Assembly (NCBI GenBank): GCA_017520105.1
Contig: JAFWRL010000287.1
Location: 1-6,727, forward strand
Length of the DNA stretch: 6,727 nucleotides
From: Fibrobacter sp.
GTDB taxonomy: Bacteria > Fibrobacterota > Fibrobacteria > Fibrobacterales > Fibrobacteraceae
Direction of reading: 5' to 3'
Position 1 is the first letter of the stretch, and each line of letters begins with the position of its first letter. The notes below the pieces were generated by a model that had not been told where the DNA came from, searched no databases, and worked only from the letters and a program-made list of their open reading frames with translations. The position numbers and the translations under genes are program-made. Shown here in pieces: positions 1 to 6,233 of the stretch.

Positions 1-614
1 ATCCCGCGTAACCCCGCAAGCGTTGTCCCGCGCTTGAGCCGCATGAGCATCGTTTCCGCCTGGTCGTTTGCATGGTGCGCCGTGACGATGGCGATTGAGG
101 TTTGGGGAGTGGGGTCGGTCGCTTCGCTCCCTGTGAGGTATGGGGTGTGAGGTGTGGGGTGTGCTGTGTGGAGTGTGTCATCCTGAGCGGAGTGTAACGG
201 AGTCTCTTTGGTCACTTGGGCTTCAGCCCTTAGTAATCCATGATCCCCCTTGCGGGGAGAAGGATCTAGAGCAATCTCGACCAGTGCTTTGTACCTAGCA
301 TCCCTTGCGTTTTCTTCAAGTGAACCCTCGGCAGCCTTGAGCGCTTCGCCATCCAATCGCCTCAAGAAAAACGGAACATTGTGCGACTTCGCAAATGCTT
401 CCACAAATTTAGCGTCTCTGTCCGCTGTCCCTTCGCGCAGCCCGTGATGTACATGCGCAATCCCCAGCCATTCAATTCCAAGTGCTTCGCGGTTCTCGAT
501 AAAATAATGCGCGAGGCAAATAGAATCCAAACCGCCCGAAACCGCAAGCAGCAGGCGCTTGAAACCATAATCAAGGATTCGTTTTTTAATGCTTGCGAGT
601 TCGTCGGTAATCAT
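1..614 (-). CDS. tilS: tRNA(Ile)-lysidine synthase TilS, N-terminal part (runs off left edge)
   Basis: TilS uses ATP and lysine to convert C34 of the CAU-anticodon tRNA(Ile) to lysidine, so that it reads AUA; it is a cytoplasmic N-type ATP pyrophosphatase. Only the first 204 codons lie in the window. Seen in order: the PP-loop SGGLDS (residues 26-31), HVHHGLR (54-60), EENARDARY (100-108), TAHHANDQAET (178-188) and KRGTTLAGL (194-202). All are TilS signatures in the expected order. The ATG at 614 leaves a normal lead of about 20 residues before the PP-loop and starts one base after the stop of the upstream lipoprotein gene, so translational coupling is likely. The spacing between RY (107-108) and TAHH is about 69 residues, against about 15 in E. 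coli TilS. The surplus (about 117-172) is Thr/His/Pro-rich and encoded by repeat-like DNA. The active-site motifs are intact and the frame is unbroken, so I expect a working enzyme. Confidence 0.93.
   Translation of the reverse strand, partial: MITDELASIKKRILDYGFKRLLLAVSGGLDSICLAHYFIENREALGIEWLGIAHVHHGLREGTADRDAKFVEAFAKSHNVPFFLRRLDGEALKAAEGSLEENARDARYKALVEIALDPSPRKGDHGLLRAEAQVTKETPLHSAQDDTLHTAHPTPHTPYLTGSEATDPTPQTSIAIVTAHHANDQAETMLMRLKRGTTLAGLRG
99..266. repeat. In-frame repeat-like insertion inside tilS
   Basis: This stretch codes for the surplus segment of TilS and looks like intergenic repeat DNA. On the plus strand TGAGGTNTGGGG occurs at 96-107, 134-145 and 148-159, within a GT-rich run to about 175. 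Next come TGTCATCCTGAGCGGAG (176-192) and a repeated CGGAGT (188-193 and 198-203). A GGGCT-TC-AGCCC hairpin follows at 218-229, then TCCCC/GGGGA arms at 244-248 and 254-258, ending in GGATCTAG (262-269). TCATCCTGAGC...GGATCTAG motifs resemble dispersed palindromic elements usually found between genes; that resemblance is from memory and not searched. The boundaries are estimated from where TilS homology breaks, not from target-site duplications, which I do not see clearly. Confidence 0.65.
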
Positions 615-615
615 T

Positions 616-1617
616 CTAGTCCGTATAATGTTTGGCGAAAGGCTCGAGAATGTTTTTAGTCTCTTCTGTTACAAGGCTCTTTGTACATTCGTAATATTCT
701 TCGCGGTTATCTAGGCTGAATCCTTCTACAGGACCTTCTTCGTAGTGGTAAGAATCGTTTTCGTCGCCGCGGTCGCTAAGCAGAAAGTCTGCGTTCCCTT
801 CTAGGCATTGCTCTTTTGTAATAAGGCCTAATTGTTCGTGCTTTGTGCAAGTTTTGCCGTTGCTGGAAAATGTTTCGTAGTAATTCATGCCGGTCTTGTC
901 AAATTTGGCAGAACCATCTCTAGTAAAGGTTTGACTGCCGATTGAAATTTCTGAAGCCGAAATGACCTTTATTACCTGGGCTTCTACGAGTGAATCGACG
1001 ATCAAATCACCGATGTCGAATCCGAGATTATATTCCAAAATATTACCCAAATTCCATTTATCTTCTTTGCCAGTGGTGCTGCTTAAATCGACTACGGTCG
1101 TGGTGTATGCGGAATCCGCGGTAATGGTGATTGTCCTTGCGATACCTCTCATGTGGGCGATAGAGGAGGTGCATTTGAATTCGGTTTCTCCGTAGGTCCT
1201 TATGCAACCGGTCATCTTCCATTTGCCGTAAATGCCGTTGTGGTCGGTGCTCAACAGCAATGTTTCGCGGTTCTCATAGGCATCGTAAGACTGCTGCATA
1301 TTGGGGTCGTCGGCTACGAATTTTTCTACGGGGCCTATCCACATGGAGTCCCCGATAACCGTAAGCTTGTTTGAGTCCAGCGGAATGGCGCTTTCTTCCC
1401 ATGCGAAAGTTTTTGTGCTTGGATGATAGTTACAGGTTTCAATTCTTTGGTACATGATTCCGGTAGTTTCATCGTACCGATGCGCAATGGCGTAGGTGTA
1501 GCCCTCGCCGAAGTCATTTGAAGAACTTTCTCCTGAGTCCGTGGCCGAGGTCGAACTGTCGTCACCGCAGGCAATAAATAATGCAGTCAAGGTGGCAAGA
1601 GCAAAAAGTTTTTTCAT
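616..1617 (-). CDS. Secreted lipoprotein, unknown function (paralogue of the upstream gene)
   Basis: A 333-residue protein with a lipoprotein signal peptide: MKK, a hydrophobic stretch, then a lipobox ending FIAC with Cys17 as the lipidated residue. A flexible Asp/Ser/Thr-rich linker (about 18-40) follows. Such linkers are typical of outer-surface lipoproteins in Fibrobacter. I recognise no enzymatic domain. It aligns with the product of the gene before it: ETCNY...TFAW (C62), GKWKMTGCIR (131-140), the pair C257 and C271 exactly 14 apart, and ECTK (C311). The even spread of cysteines suggests a disulfide-stabilised exported fold. The start at 1617 has a good Shine-Dalgarno (GAAGGGA) about 5 bases upstream. 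The gap to the upstream gene is 19 bases and the gap to tilS is 1 base, so all three are probably co-transcribed. The function is unknown. Confidence 0.85.
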   Translation of the reverse strand: MKKLFALATLTALFIACGDDSSTSATDSGESSSNDFGEGYTYAIAHRYDETTGIMYQRIETCNYHPSTKTFAWEESAIPLDSNKLTVIGDSMWIGPVEKFVADDPNMQQSYDAYENRETLLLSTDHNGIYGKWKMTGCIRTYGETEFKCTSSIAHMRGIARTITITADSAYTTTVVDLSSTTGKEDKWNLGNILEYNLGFDIGDLIVDSLVEAQVIKVISASEISIGSQTFTRDGSAKFDKTGMNYYETFSSNGKTCTKHEQLGLITKEQCLEGNADFLLSDRGDENDSYHYEEGPVEGFSLDNREEYYECTKSLVTEETKNILEPFAKHYTD

Positions 1618-1636
1618 TTAGTTCCCTTCGTTTTTT

Positions 1637-2674
1637 TTATTTCAGGTTAAATTGCTTGATACATTCTTCGAATTCTTCATCGTTGTCGTTGTAGCTTCGT
1701 AGTTGATCGACAAAAGCATGGTGGATGTTGCTGTAATTTTTTTTGAGAAAATCCATGTCGTGCTCGGTCGCTTCGCAATATTGTTGTGTAATATCAAGAT
1801 TTTTGTTCCAATTGGTGCAGGTTATTCCTTGATAGGATACCTTTTTTATGGAGTTTGTGTATTGTGTGGGTTGCATTCCTATGGAAAGAGTTGTGTTGAT
1901 TTCGATAACCTTTCCATCTACAGAAATATTTACAGTGTTGGAATCTTTCTGCAAGAACCATAAACCACTAGCTATAAATGCTGTGTCCGAAGAGATTTCC
2001 TGGTTTTCGATGAAGTAGTTGCTGCATAATTTTTCTTTTGATTCGTCGCCAAATATCTGGTAAATTTGGTAGCAGTATTCGCCGGGACCATAAAGCTTAT
2101 AGATGTCCTTGAAACTTGATTTTATGGTTCTCTGGGTTGGTTCAAGTATGAGTGTTTGTTTAAGATTGGACGGGTTGGGCACGAATGTTCCGTTTCTGAT
2201 TCTGCCGACAAGTTCCCATGTGGAAAAAATGGAATTCGATTTGCCTACATAAACATAAGCTGCGTTGGGATCGTCGCATTCGTCCCCGATGTAATCGCAT
2301 TCGTAGAGAGTGTCATTAGACATCTTGAATCCGAAGGAACGGTCTATCATATATTTAAGCGTGTCTCCGCCATATTCGAATTGGAACGTAGATGGCGATA
2401 CGTCGTACCTGTTAAAAGTGCCCGTGTAGTCTTCCGCTACCCATTTGAAAGAATTTGTGATGGAATCGTAATCGCATTCCTCTTCAAGGAAATAGTACCT
2501 GAGATGTTCTTCATCGAAGAAAGAAAAACGGTCAGTTTTTTCGACTGTGATCCAGTTGTCAGACGGACTTTCGATACTTGATAATCCGTTGTTTCCGAAA
2601 GCATCTGTGGAATTGTCTTCGCTGCAAGCGGCGAGCATGAGCGTGATGAATAGAAATGCGAAAGTCTTTTTCAT
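1637..2674 (-). CDS. Secreted lipoprotein, unknown function (first gene of the lipoprotein-tilS operon)
   Basis: A 345-residue protein with a lipoprotein signal peptide (lipobox LAAC, Cys17) and an acidic, Ser/Asn-rich linker to about residue 42. No known catalytic domain is evident. It shares with its downstream neighbour the pattern EECDY...SFKW (C67), STWELVGRIR (151-160), C286 and C300 spaced 14 apart, and ECIK (C338). It also has private cysteines at 126, 133, 201 and 217. The two are old, divergent tandem paralogues. The start at 2674 is preceded by AGGTAAAGG ending 9 bases before the ATG. Upstream on the minus strand is AT-rich DNA in which a TTGTCT-like -35 can be seen without a convincing -10. 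The protein probably sits on the periplasmic or outer face of the outer membrane; its role is unknown. Confidence 0.85.
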   Translation of the reverse strand: MKKTFAFLFITLMLAACSEDNSTDAFGNNGLSSIESPSDNWITVEKTDRFSFFDEEHLRYYFLEEECDYDSITNSFKWVAEDYTGTFNRYDVSPSTFQFEYGGDTLKYMIDRSFGFKMSNDTLYECDYIGDECDDPNAAYVYVGKSNSIFSTWELVGRIRNGTFVPNPSNLKQTLILEPTQRTIKSSFKDIYKLYGPGEYCYQIYQIFGDESKEKLCSNYFIENQEISSDTAFIASGLWFLQKDSNTVNISVDGKVIEINTTLSIGMQPTQYTNSIKKVSYQGITCTNWNKNLDITQQYCEATEHDMDFLKKNYSNIHHAFVDQLRSYNDNDEEFEECIKQFNLK

Positions 2675-2771
2675 AATAGTAAACCTTTACCTAATAAAAA
2701 TAATAATTTTCGCTCAGAGACAATAAAAAATGATGTGTTGTCGGAACATTGTAGCTGGAATCCCTCCAATC

Positions 2772-2800
2772 TTGAAGAAAGAGCGTTTTTTGCCTATATT
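2772..2800 (+). promoter_or_regulatory. Sigma-70-type promoter of the small rescue-factor-like gene
   Basis: TTGAAG (2772-2777) and TATATT (2795-2800) are separated by exactly 17 bases, a good housekeeping promoter. Transcription would begin near 2806-2808, right at the Shine-Dalgarno, giving a leader of only about 15 bases. The match is by eye. Confidence 0.65.
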
Positions 2801-2808
2801 TAGTCTTC

Positions 2809-2815
2809 AAGGAGG
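2809..2815 (+). promoter_or_regulatory. Strong Shine-Dalgarno, AAGGAGG
   Basis: A full consensus site lies 5 bases before the ATG at 2821 and 8 bases before the adjacent ATG at 2824. The second ATG has the more usual spacing, so translation may begin at either. It shows that this small frame is a genuine, potentially highly translated gene. Confidence 0.8.
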
Positions 2816-2820
2816 CTGTC

Positions 2821-3093
2821 ATGATGGCTAAAAATAAAGCGAAAGCGGTAGGCAAGGTCGCCGAAACCGCCAAAGAAAGCGCAAAACTCAGAACGCTGCG
2901 CATAGACGGCTCCCAGAACGGAGCCACGTTACGGACAAGAGTTGTCCGCGACAAGACAAAGTACAACCGAAATTTGAAACACAAGAAGTCCCTCGCCTTC
3001 TGCTATGGATTGAAATCCCTCGCCGACGCGGGGGATTTCCCTTTTTATGTGTGCAATGTTACGAATATGCCAAGTTGGAATGCGCATTCTTAG
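2821..3093 (+). CDS. Small basic ArfA-like ribosome-rescue candidate, probably made from non-stop mRNA
   Basis: The frame is up to 90 residues (89 from the ATG at 2824), Lys/Arg-rich, with no signal peptide or membrane segment. The centre, LRTRVVRDKTKYNRNLKHK (residues 37-55), resembles the core of E. coli ArfA, with RxRV followed by Lys-rich residues and YxRxxKH; the match needs a 3-residue gap. ArfA recruits release factor 2 to ribosomes stalled at the 3' end of mRNA lacking a stop codon, and its basic tail enters the empty mRNA channel. The frame has no stop before an intrinsic terminator spanning codons 64-76. Most transcripts should therefore end near codon 73-76 without a stop, and residues 77-90 (no recognisable motif) may rarely be made. 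Non-stop arfA genes are known in proteobacteria, where tmRNA tags the product for destruction. The gene stands alone with its own promoter. The ArfA link is inference from a short motif plus gene architecture; another small RNA- or ribosome-binding protein is possible. Confidence 0.6.
   Translation: MMAKNKAKAVGKVAETAKESAKLRTLRIDGSQNGATLRTRVVRDKTKYNRNLKHKKSLAFCYGLKSLADAGDFPFYVCNVTNMPSWNAHS
3012..3046 (+). terminator. Intrinsic terminator inside the small gene's reading frame
   Basis: GAAATCCCTCGC (3012-3023) pairs over 12 positions with GCGGGGGATTTC (3028-3039), with one T-G wobble and a CGAC tetraloop. CC and five T follow (3042-3046). This is a textbook rho-independent terminator, and it lies upstream of the reading frame's stop codon at 3091-3093. 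A long GC-rich stem like this is also a possible RNase III substrate. Confidence 0.88.
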
Positions 3094-3140
3094 ATATTTC
3101 TTTAAATACAGTGTATATTTGAAATTGTATTGTTTCTCAT

Positions 3141-3144
3141 GGAG
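3141..3144 (+). promoter_or_regulatory. Ribosome binding site GGAG deciding the NERD gene start
   Basis: GGAG lies 6 bases before the ATG at 3151. In-frame TTG (3130) and ATG (3139) codons upstream lack such a site, and homology-like sequence (MSIIDAFFNKR) begins at 3151. Confidence 0.6.
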
Positions 3145-3150
3145 CTAGAT

Positions 3151-4113
3151 ATGTCTATTATTGATGCTTTTTTCAACAAACGCATAGGTCCTGTATTTTT
3201 AAAGGAAAACAGTGATTCTGAAAATTTCATTGCTAAAATGAAGACTCTCTCTGAAAGAGCTTCAGGGAATTTAAAAAATGAAATTGATGAACAGATTAAA
3301 CTTGCTGAAATTGGCTTGCTTGGGGAAAAACAGATAATTTATGAACTGAAGAATAGCGGCTTGGATATGTACATTTTGCATGATATTTATCTTGAAAAAG
3401 GTGATTTGTCTGCACAGATTGATTTCTTGATTTGTACTCGCCAACATATTTATGCTATAGAGTGTAAGAATTTATTTGGTGATATTGAAATAGACGATAA
3501 GGGAAATTTTATTAGACGCTTTAATTATGGAAAATTTTATAAGCGAGAGGGATTATATTCTCCAATTACACAAAATGAACGTCATTTGAATGTCCTTAGA
3601 GAAGTTCGTCGTGATGCCAAGATTGGTAGTTTTCTTGGACTTGCGGAAAAAGTTTTTGATGAAAATTTTTCAAGTAACTATAAATCGATTGTGGTTCTTG
3701 CAAATCCGAAAACGGTTTTGAACGATAAAAAGGCTCCTAAAAATATTAGAGAAAAGGTTATTCGTGCAGACCAGTTGGTTGCTTTTATTAAGAAAATGGA
3801 TAACACGAGGGAGGCTGATTGGTCTGATTCGTCTATGCTGGAAACAATGCAGTATTTCTTGAATTGCAATCGACCAAATAAATCGGATTATGCAAGAAAA
3901 TATGAGGACATTTATTTGATGTCCGTTGTCGGTAAAATTAAGGAAGAAAGTGCCGATCAAACATCTATCGAGCATACTAAGAGTTCTTCAACTGAAAAGA
4001 TTTGCCCCAAGTGCGGAAAACCTTTAGTTCTGCGAACTGCGAAAAAAGGTGAAAACGCTGGCAATCAATTCTGGGGGTGTAGTGGATTCCCCAAATGCTG
4101 GTATAAGGAGTAA
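3151..4113 (+). CDS. NERD-domain nuclease-like protein with C-terminal topoisomerase-type zinc finger
   Basis: A 320-residue cytoplasmic protein. Residues about 50-165 form a NERD (nuclease-related) domain of the PD-(D/E)XK fold. Candidate active-site residues are E59 (LLGEKQ), D91 (QIDFLI) and E104/K106 (IECKN), all present. A charged middle region follows (about 170-280). The C-terminus is a C4 zinc ribbon like those at the ends of topoisomerase I: CPKC (C285, C288) and GCSGFPKC (C310, C316). The family is assumed to cut or bind DNA, but the precise substrate is not established. The gene is visibly richer in A/T than tilS, proA or the DUF4832 gene, which hints at horizontal acquisition. No methyltransferase, helicase or toxin partner is in view. 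The upstream region is AT-rich (a TATATT at 3114-3119) without a convincing -35. It converges with the DUF4832 gene. Confidence 0.88.
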   Translation: MSIIDAFFNKRIGPVFLKENSDSENFIAKMKTLSERASGNLKNEIDEQIKLAEIGLLGEKQIIYELKNSGLDMYILHDIYLEKGDLSAQIDFLICTRQHIYAIECKNLFGDIEIDDKGNFIRRFNYGKFYKREGLYSPITQNERHLNVLREVRRDAKIGSFLGLAEKVFDENFSSNYKSIVVLANPKTVLNDKKAPKNIREKVIRADQLVAFIKKMDNTREADWSDSSMLETMQYFLNCNRPNKSDYARKYEDIYLMSVVGKIKEESADQTSIEHTKSSSTEKICPKCGKPLVLRTAKKGENAGNQFWGCSGFPKCWYKE

Positions 4114-4140
4114 ACTACCTCAGTTTCTCTCCACTAACTA

Positions 4141-4161
4141 TAAAATTCCGCATTTTGCGAA
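4141..4161 (-). terminator. Weak terminator after the DUF4832-like gene
   Basis: On the minus strand a short stem TTCGCA/TGCG(G)AA with an AAA loop and one bulged G is followed by TTTTA. It lies 6 bases beyond the stop codon, in the 53-base gap between convergent genes. The stem is short, so termination there may be partial. Confidence 0.35.
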
Positions 4162-4166
4162 AAAAT

Positions 4167-5738
4167 TTATTTCCCTTGCACTTTGTAGTACGCTTTGCGC
4201 GTTGTTCTCGTGGAACTTTGGGCATCGACGTTATTTATGGTACGGCCTTTGATATCTACAATTTTGTTTTTTTTGACGTGGTTTTCTTGAACTTTGACCG
4301 CGGCATCCTTGTTCCAACGTGCACCTGCGATTGCTGTTGTTCCGTTTTCGTCAACGAGTCCTTCAATCACTTTCGCGCTTCCGTCGAGGCTTGCCTTGTA
4401 GGGAATGATTGCGTCTTTCAAAAGTTTGTCACCGGTGATGGTGAGTTTGGGTGTTTCGCTGTCGCCGATTTTTAAGCCCGCGACGGTAAAGGTCGCTTCT
4501 TCGCTGGGCAAAAGTCCCTTGAGCGATTTATCGCTGCGCACGCCGTTCACGGTCACGTAGGCGTTGTGATAGAGCGGGGCGATGCCGATGTTTTTCACGC
4601 GGACGGCGGCTGAAATTTTGTTGACTGCGAATCCTGTGACTTCGAACTTGTAGCCTGCATAGGAACTGGCCTCATAAACGCGCGATTTTGTGGCGAACTT
4701 GCCTTCGGGAGCGTCGTTGCCGATAATATAAGTCATGTGGTACTTTTCGGCAGCTTTTTCCCAAGTGACTCCATAAAGCCCGGCGGGGTTCAGGAATTCT
4801 TTTTGGTCTTTGTCTTCGTAGTAGCTGATTTCACCGCCGGCAGGAGATGTTTTCCAGCGGTCTTTGCCGATGGCTTGCCAGTTTTTCTCGTTGTCGCCGT
4901 CACCTTGCGAAATGTCGTGTTCCTTGTGCATGAAGGAGTCGTCGAAGAGTCCGAATTTGAGCGCAAGGAGCGATTTGTTGCCGGCGATGGGCGAGTAGCT
5001 GTTGTCTGCAGCGTCAATCGAAATGCTCCACGGAGTCTCTATGAACAAAGTATCAAGATGCATCAAAAATTCGCTCTGGTAGTCCTTTGATGGAAAGTTC
5101 GTGCCGAGTTTGAGTTTGGTGCCGTAAATGTGGTATTCGGCCCAGTGTCCGAAACCGGCCTGCACGAATGCGATACGCGGATCGTTGTCGTATTTAGCGG
5201 CGAAGTCGGTGTAAAACTGCTTGTAGAACCACTGGAGAGCTGTGCTGCTCCAGTCGGCATAGAATGTGGGGCCGTCGCCTCCCGGGTTTTCGGAGTAGGT
5301 TTCTAGGTAATTGCTATTGGTGAGGAAATAGTTGGGAACGGCAGTCGCTCCTTTCACGCCTTCGGTGCAGTTGGGTGCGTTCGTGATGGTTGCGCTCGGG
5401 TACTCGATGCGGAACCGCACGATGGCCTGGTGCCCGCGACTCTTGATGTCGTCGAGCAACTTTTCAAAACTGCTCCAGTCGTAGTTAATCTTGTCGCCGG
5501 TTTTGCCGGTCACCACGGCGCAGGGGAGGCAGTACGAAAATTCGAGGGAAATGGCGCTCTGCAAATCCTTCTGGCTTTTGGCTTGGTCGGGCCAAAATAC
5601 GATGCCTTTCATAGGTTCGAGTGTTTCGATTTCTTTATTGAGTGCAACGGAACGTGCTGCTGCGAAGACTGTTGTCGCGCAAAAACTTGTCGCCAAAAGC
5701 GCAAAAGCTGCGCCCGTATAAAAGAATTTTTTTGCCAT
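4167..5738 (-). CDS. Secreted glycosidase-like TIM-barrel protein (DUF4832-like)
   Basis: A 523-residue exported protein. The signal peptide is MAKKFF, a hydrophobic core and a likely cut after VFA (about residue 26). Residues about 40-345 look like a (beta/alpha)8 barrel of the glycoside-hydrolase superfamily: GIVFWPDQ (45-52), AIVRFRIEYPS (105-115) and AFVQAGFGHWAEYHIYG (190-206). The last strongly recalls the QAGF.G.WGEWH region of DUF4832 proteins, and E201 is a candidate acid residue. Residues about 365-450 read as an Ig-like beta sandwich. The tail (about 490-523) is basic, with an IVDIKGRTI piece that faintly recalls short C-terminal sorting domains; this is not a firm call. Start at 5738 is set by AGGGAG (5744-5749), 5 bases upstream. 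An in-frame extension to 5960 would overlap hisI and destroy the signal peptide. It may act on plant or host polysaccharides, but the substrate is unknown. Confidence 0.8.
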   Translation of the reverse strand: MAKKFFYTGAAFALLATSFCATTVFAAARSVALNKEIETLEPMKGIVFWPDQAKSQKDLQSAISLEFSYCLPCAVVTGKTGDKINYDWSSFEKLLDDIKSRGHQAIVRFRIEYPSATITNAPNCTEGVKGATAVPNYFLTNSNYLETYSENPGGDGPTFYADWSSTALQWFYKQFYTDFAAKYDNDPRIAFVQAGFGHWAEYHIYGTKLKLGTNFPSKDYQSEFLMHLDTLFIETPWSISIDAADNSYSPIAGNKSLLALKFGLFDDSFMHKEHDISQGDGDNEKNWQAIGKDRWKTSPAGGEISYYEDKDQKEFLNPAGLYGVTWEKAAEKYHMTYIIGNDAPEGKFATKSRVYEASSYAGYKFEVTGFAVNKISAAVRVKNIGIAPLYHNAYVTVNGVRSDKSLKGLLPSEEATFTVAGLKIGDSETPKLTITGDKLLKDAIIPYKASLDGSAKVIEGLVDENGTTAIAGARWNKDAAVKVQENHVKKNKIVDIKGRTINNVDAQSSTRTTRKAYYKVQGK

Positions 5739-5743
5739 ACGCA

Positions 5744-5749
5744 CTCCCT
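5744..5749 (-). promoter_or_regulatory. Ribosome binding site AGGGAG of the DUF4832-like gene
   Basis: It lies 5 bases upstream of the ATG at 5738 and supports that start, which puts the signal peptide at the very N-terminus. The AT-rich stretch 5750-5797 should hold the promoter, but I cannot choose convincing -35 and -10 boxes. Confidence 0.6.
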
Positions 5750-5791
5750 GAAATGATTTCACTACACTTAAGAAAAATAATATGATTTTAC

Positions 5792-5825
5792 AAAAAAAGC
5801 CTAGCTTGCGTGTGCAAACTAGGCT
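5792..5825 (-). terminator. Intrinsic terminator of hisI
   Basis: On the minus strand AGCCTAG (complement of 5819-5825) pairs with CTAGGCT (complement of 5798-5804). An inner 4-bp TTGC/GCAA stem lies past one mismatch, with a 4-base loop. A run of T follows directly (complement of 5792-5797). It begins 20 bases after the hisI stop and separates hisI from the downstream DUF4832-like gene. Confidence 0.88.
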
Positions 5826-5845
5826 GAAATTTTTTGAAAGATTAC

Positions 5846-6196
5846 TTATTTTTCGCACTTCTTGAAAAAGCAGCTGCGGGCTCCCGTGTGGCAAGCGACT
5901 TGCGGACCCTGCATGCGTACTTTGAAGAGGAGCGCGTCGGAGTCGCAGTCGGTGACCCATTCCACGACGGTCATCACGTTTCCGCTGGTGTCGCCCTTGT
6001 GCCAGTATTCTTTGCGGCTACGGCTCCAGAATACCATCTCGCCACATTCGTGCGTGCGACGGAGGGCTTCTTCGTTCATCCAGGCCATCATCAGCACATC
6101 GCCCTTGTCGGCGTCCTGGACGATGGCCGGCGCAAGCTTTACGCCACCGAATTCCACTTCAAACTTTACTTCTTTGATTAATTCTTCGAATTTCAT
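5846..6196 (-). CDS. hisI: Phosphoribosyl-AMP cyclohydrolase, monofunctional
   Basis: HisI hydrolyses the adenine ring of 1-(5-phosphoribosyl)-AMP to give ProFAR, the third step of histidine synthesis, in the cytoplasm. The 116 residues carry the family hallmarks in order: [18 protein letters not shown] (24-41), [18 protein letters not shown] (56-73), DCDSDALL (83-90) and [11 protein letters not shown] (101-111). The zinc ligands C84, C102 and C109 and the metal-binding aspartates D83, D85 and D87 are all present. The length suits the stand-alone enzyme; there is no fused HisE domain. ATG at 6196 begins at the usual point; an in-frame extension to 6373 would overlap proA. The Shine-Dalgarno is poor (GAGAGA within a tandem ACGAGAG repeat), so coupling to proA, 37 bases upstream, may matter. 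A strong terminator follows. Confidence 0.95.
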   Translation of the reverse strand: MKFEELIKEVKFEVEFGGVKLAPAIVQDADKGDVLMMAWMNEEALRRTHECGEMVFWSRSRKEYWHKGDTSGNVMTVVEWVTDCDSDALLFKVRMQGPQVACHTGARSCFFKKCEK

Positions 6197-6233
6197 TTCT
6201 CTCGTCTCTCGTCTGTAGCCACGTAGTGTCGTT

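Noticed and set aside
133..175. GT-rich direct repeats as a CRISPR array or variable-number tandem repeat
   Set aside because: Units are only about 12-14 bases with unequal spacing and no unique spacers, and they lie in the tilS frame.
2156..2581. 141-codon plus-strand frame inside the first lipoprotein gene
   Set aside because: Antisense shadow of a well-supported lipoprotein with signal peptide and paralogue.
2691..2984. 97-codon minus-strand frame opposite the small rescue-like gene
   Set aside because: It is a shadow of the plus-strand gene and promoter region; no ribosome binding site or recognisable protein character.
3130..3150. Earlier TTG (3130) or ATG (3139) start for the NERD protein
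   Set aside because: Neither has a Shine-Dalgarno; GGAG sits at the right distance only for the ATG at 3151. ATG 3139 cannot be fully excluded.
5739..5960. N-terminal extension of the DUF4832-like frame to 5960
   Set aside because: It would overlap hisI on the same strand in another frame, span the hisI terminator, and bury a clear signal peptide that has its own Shine-Dalgarno at 5744-5749.
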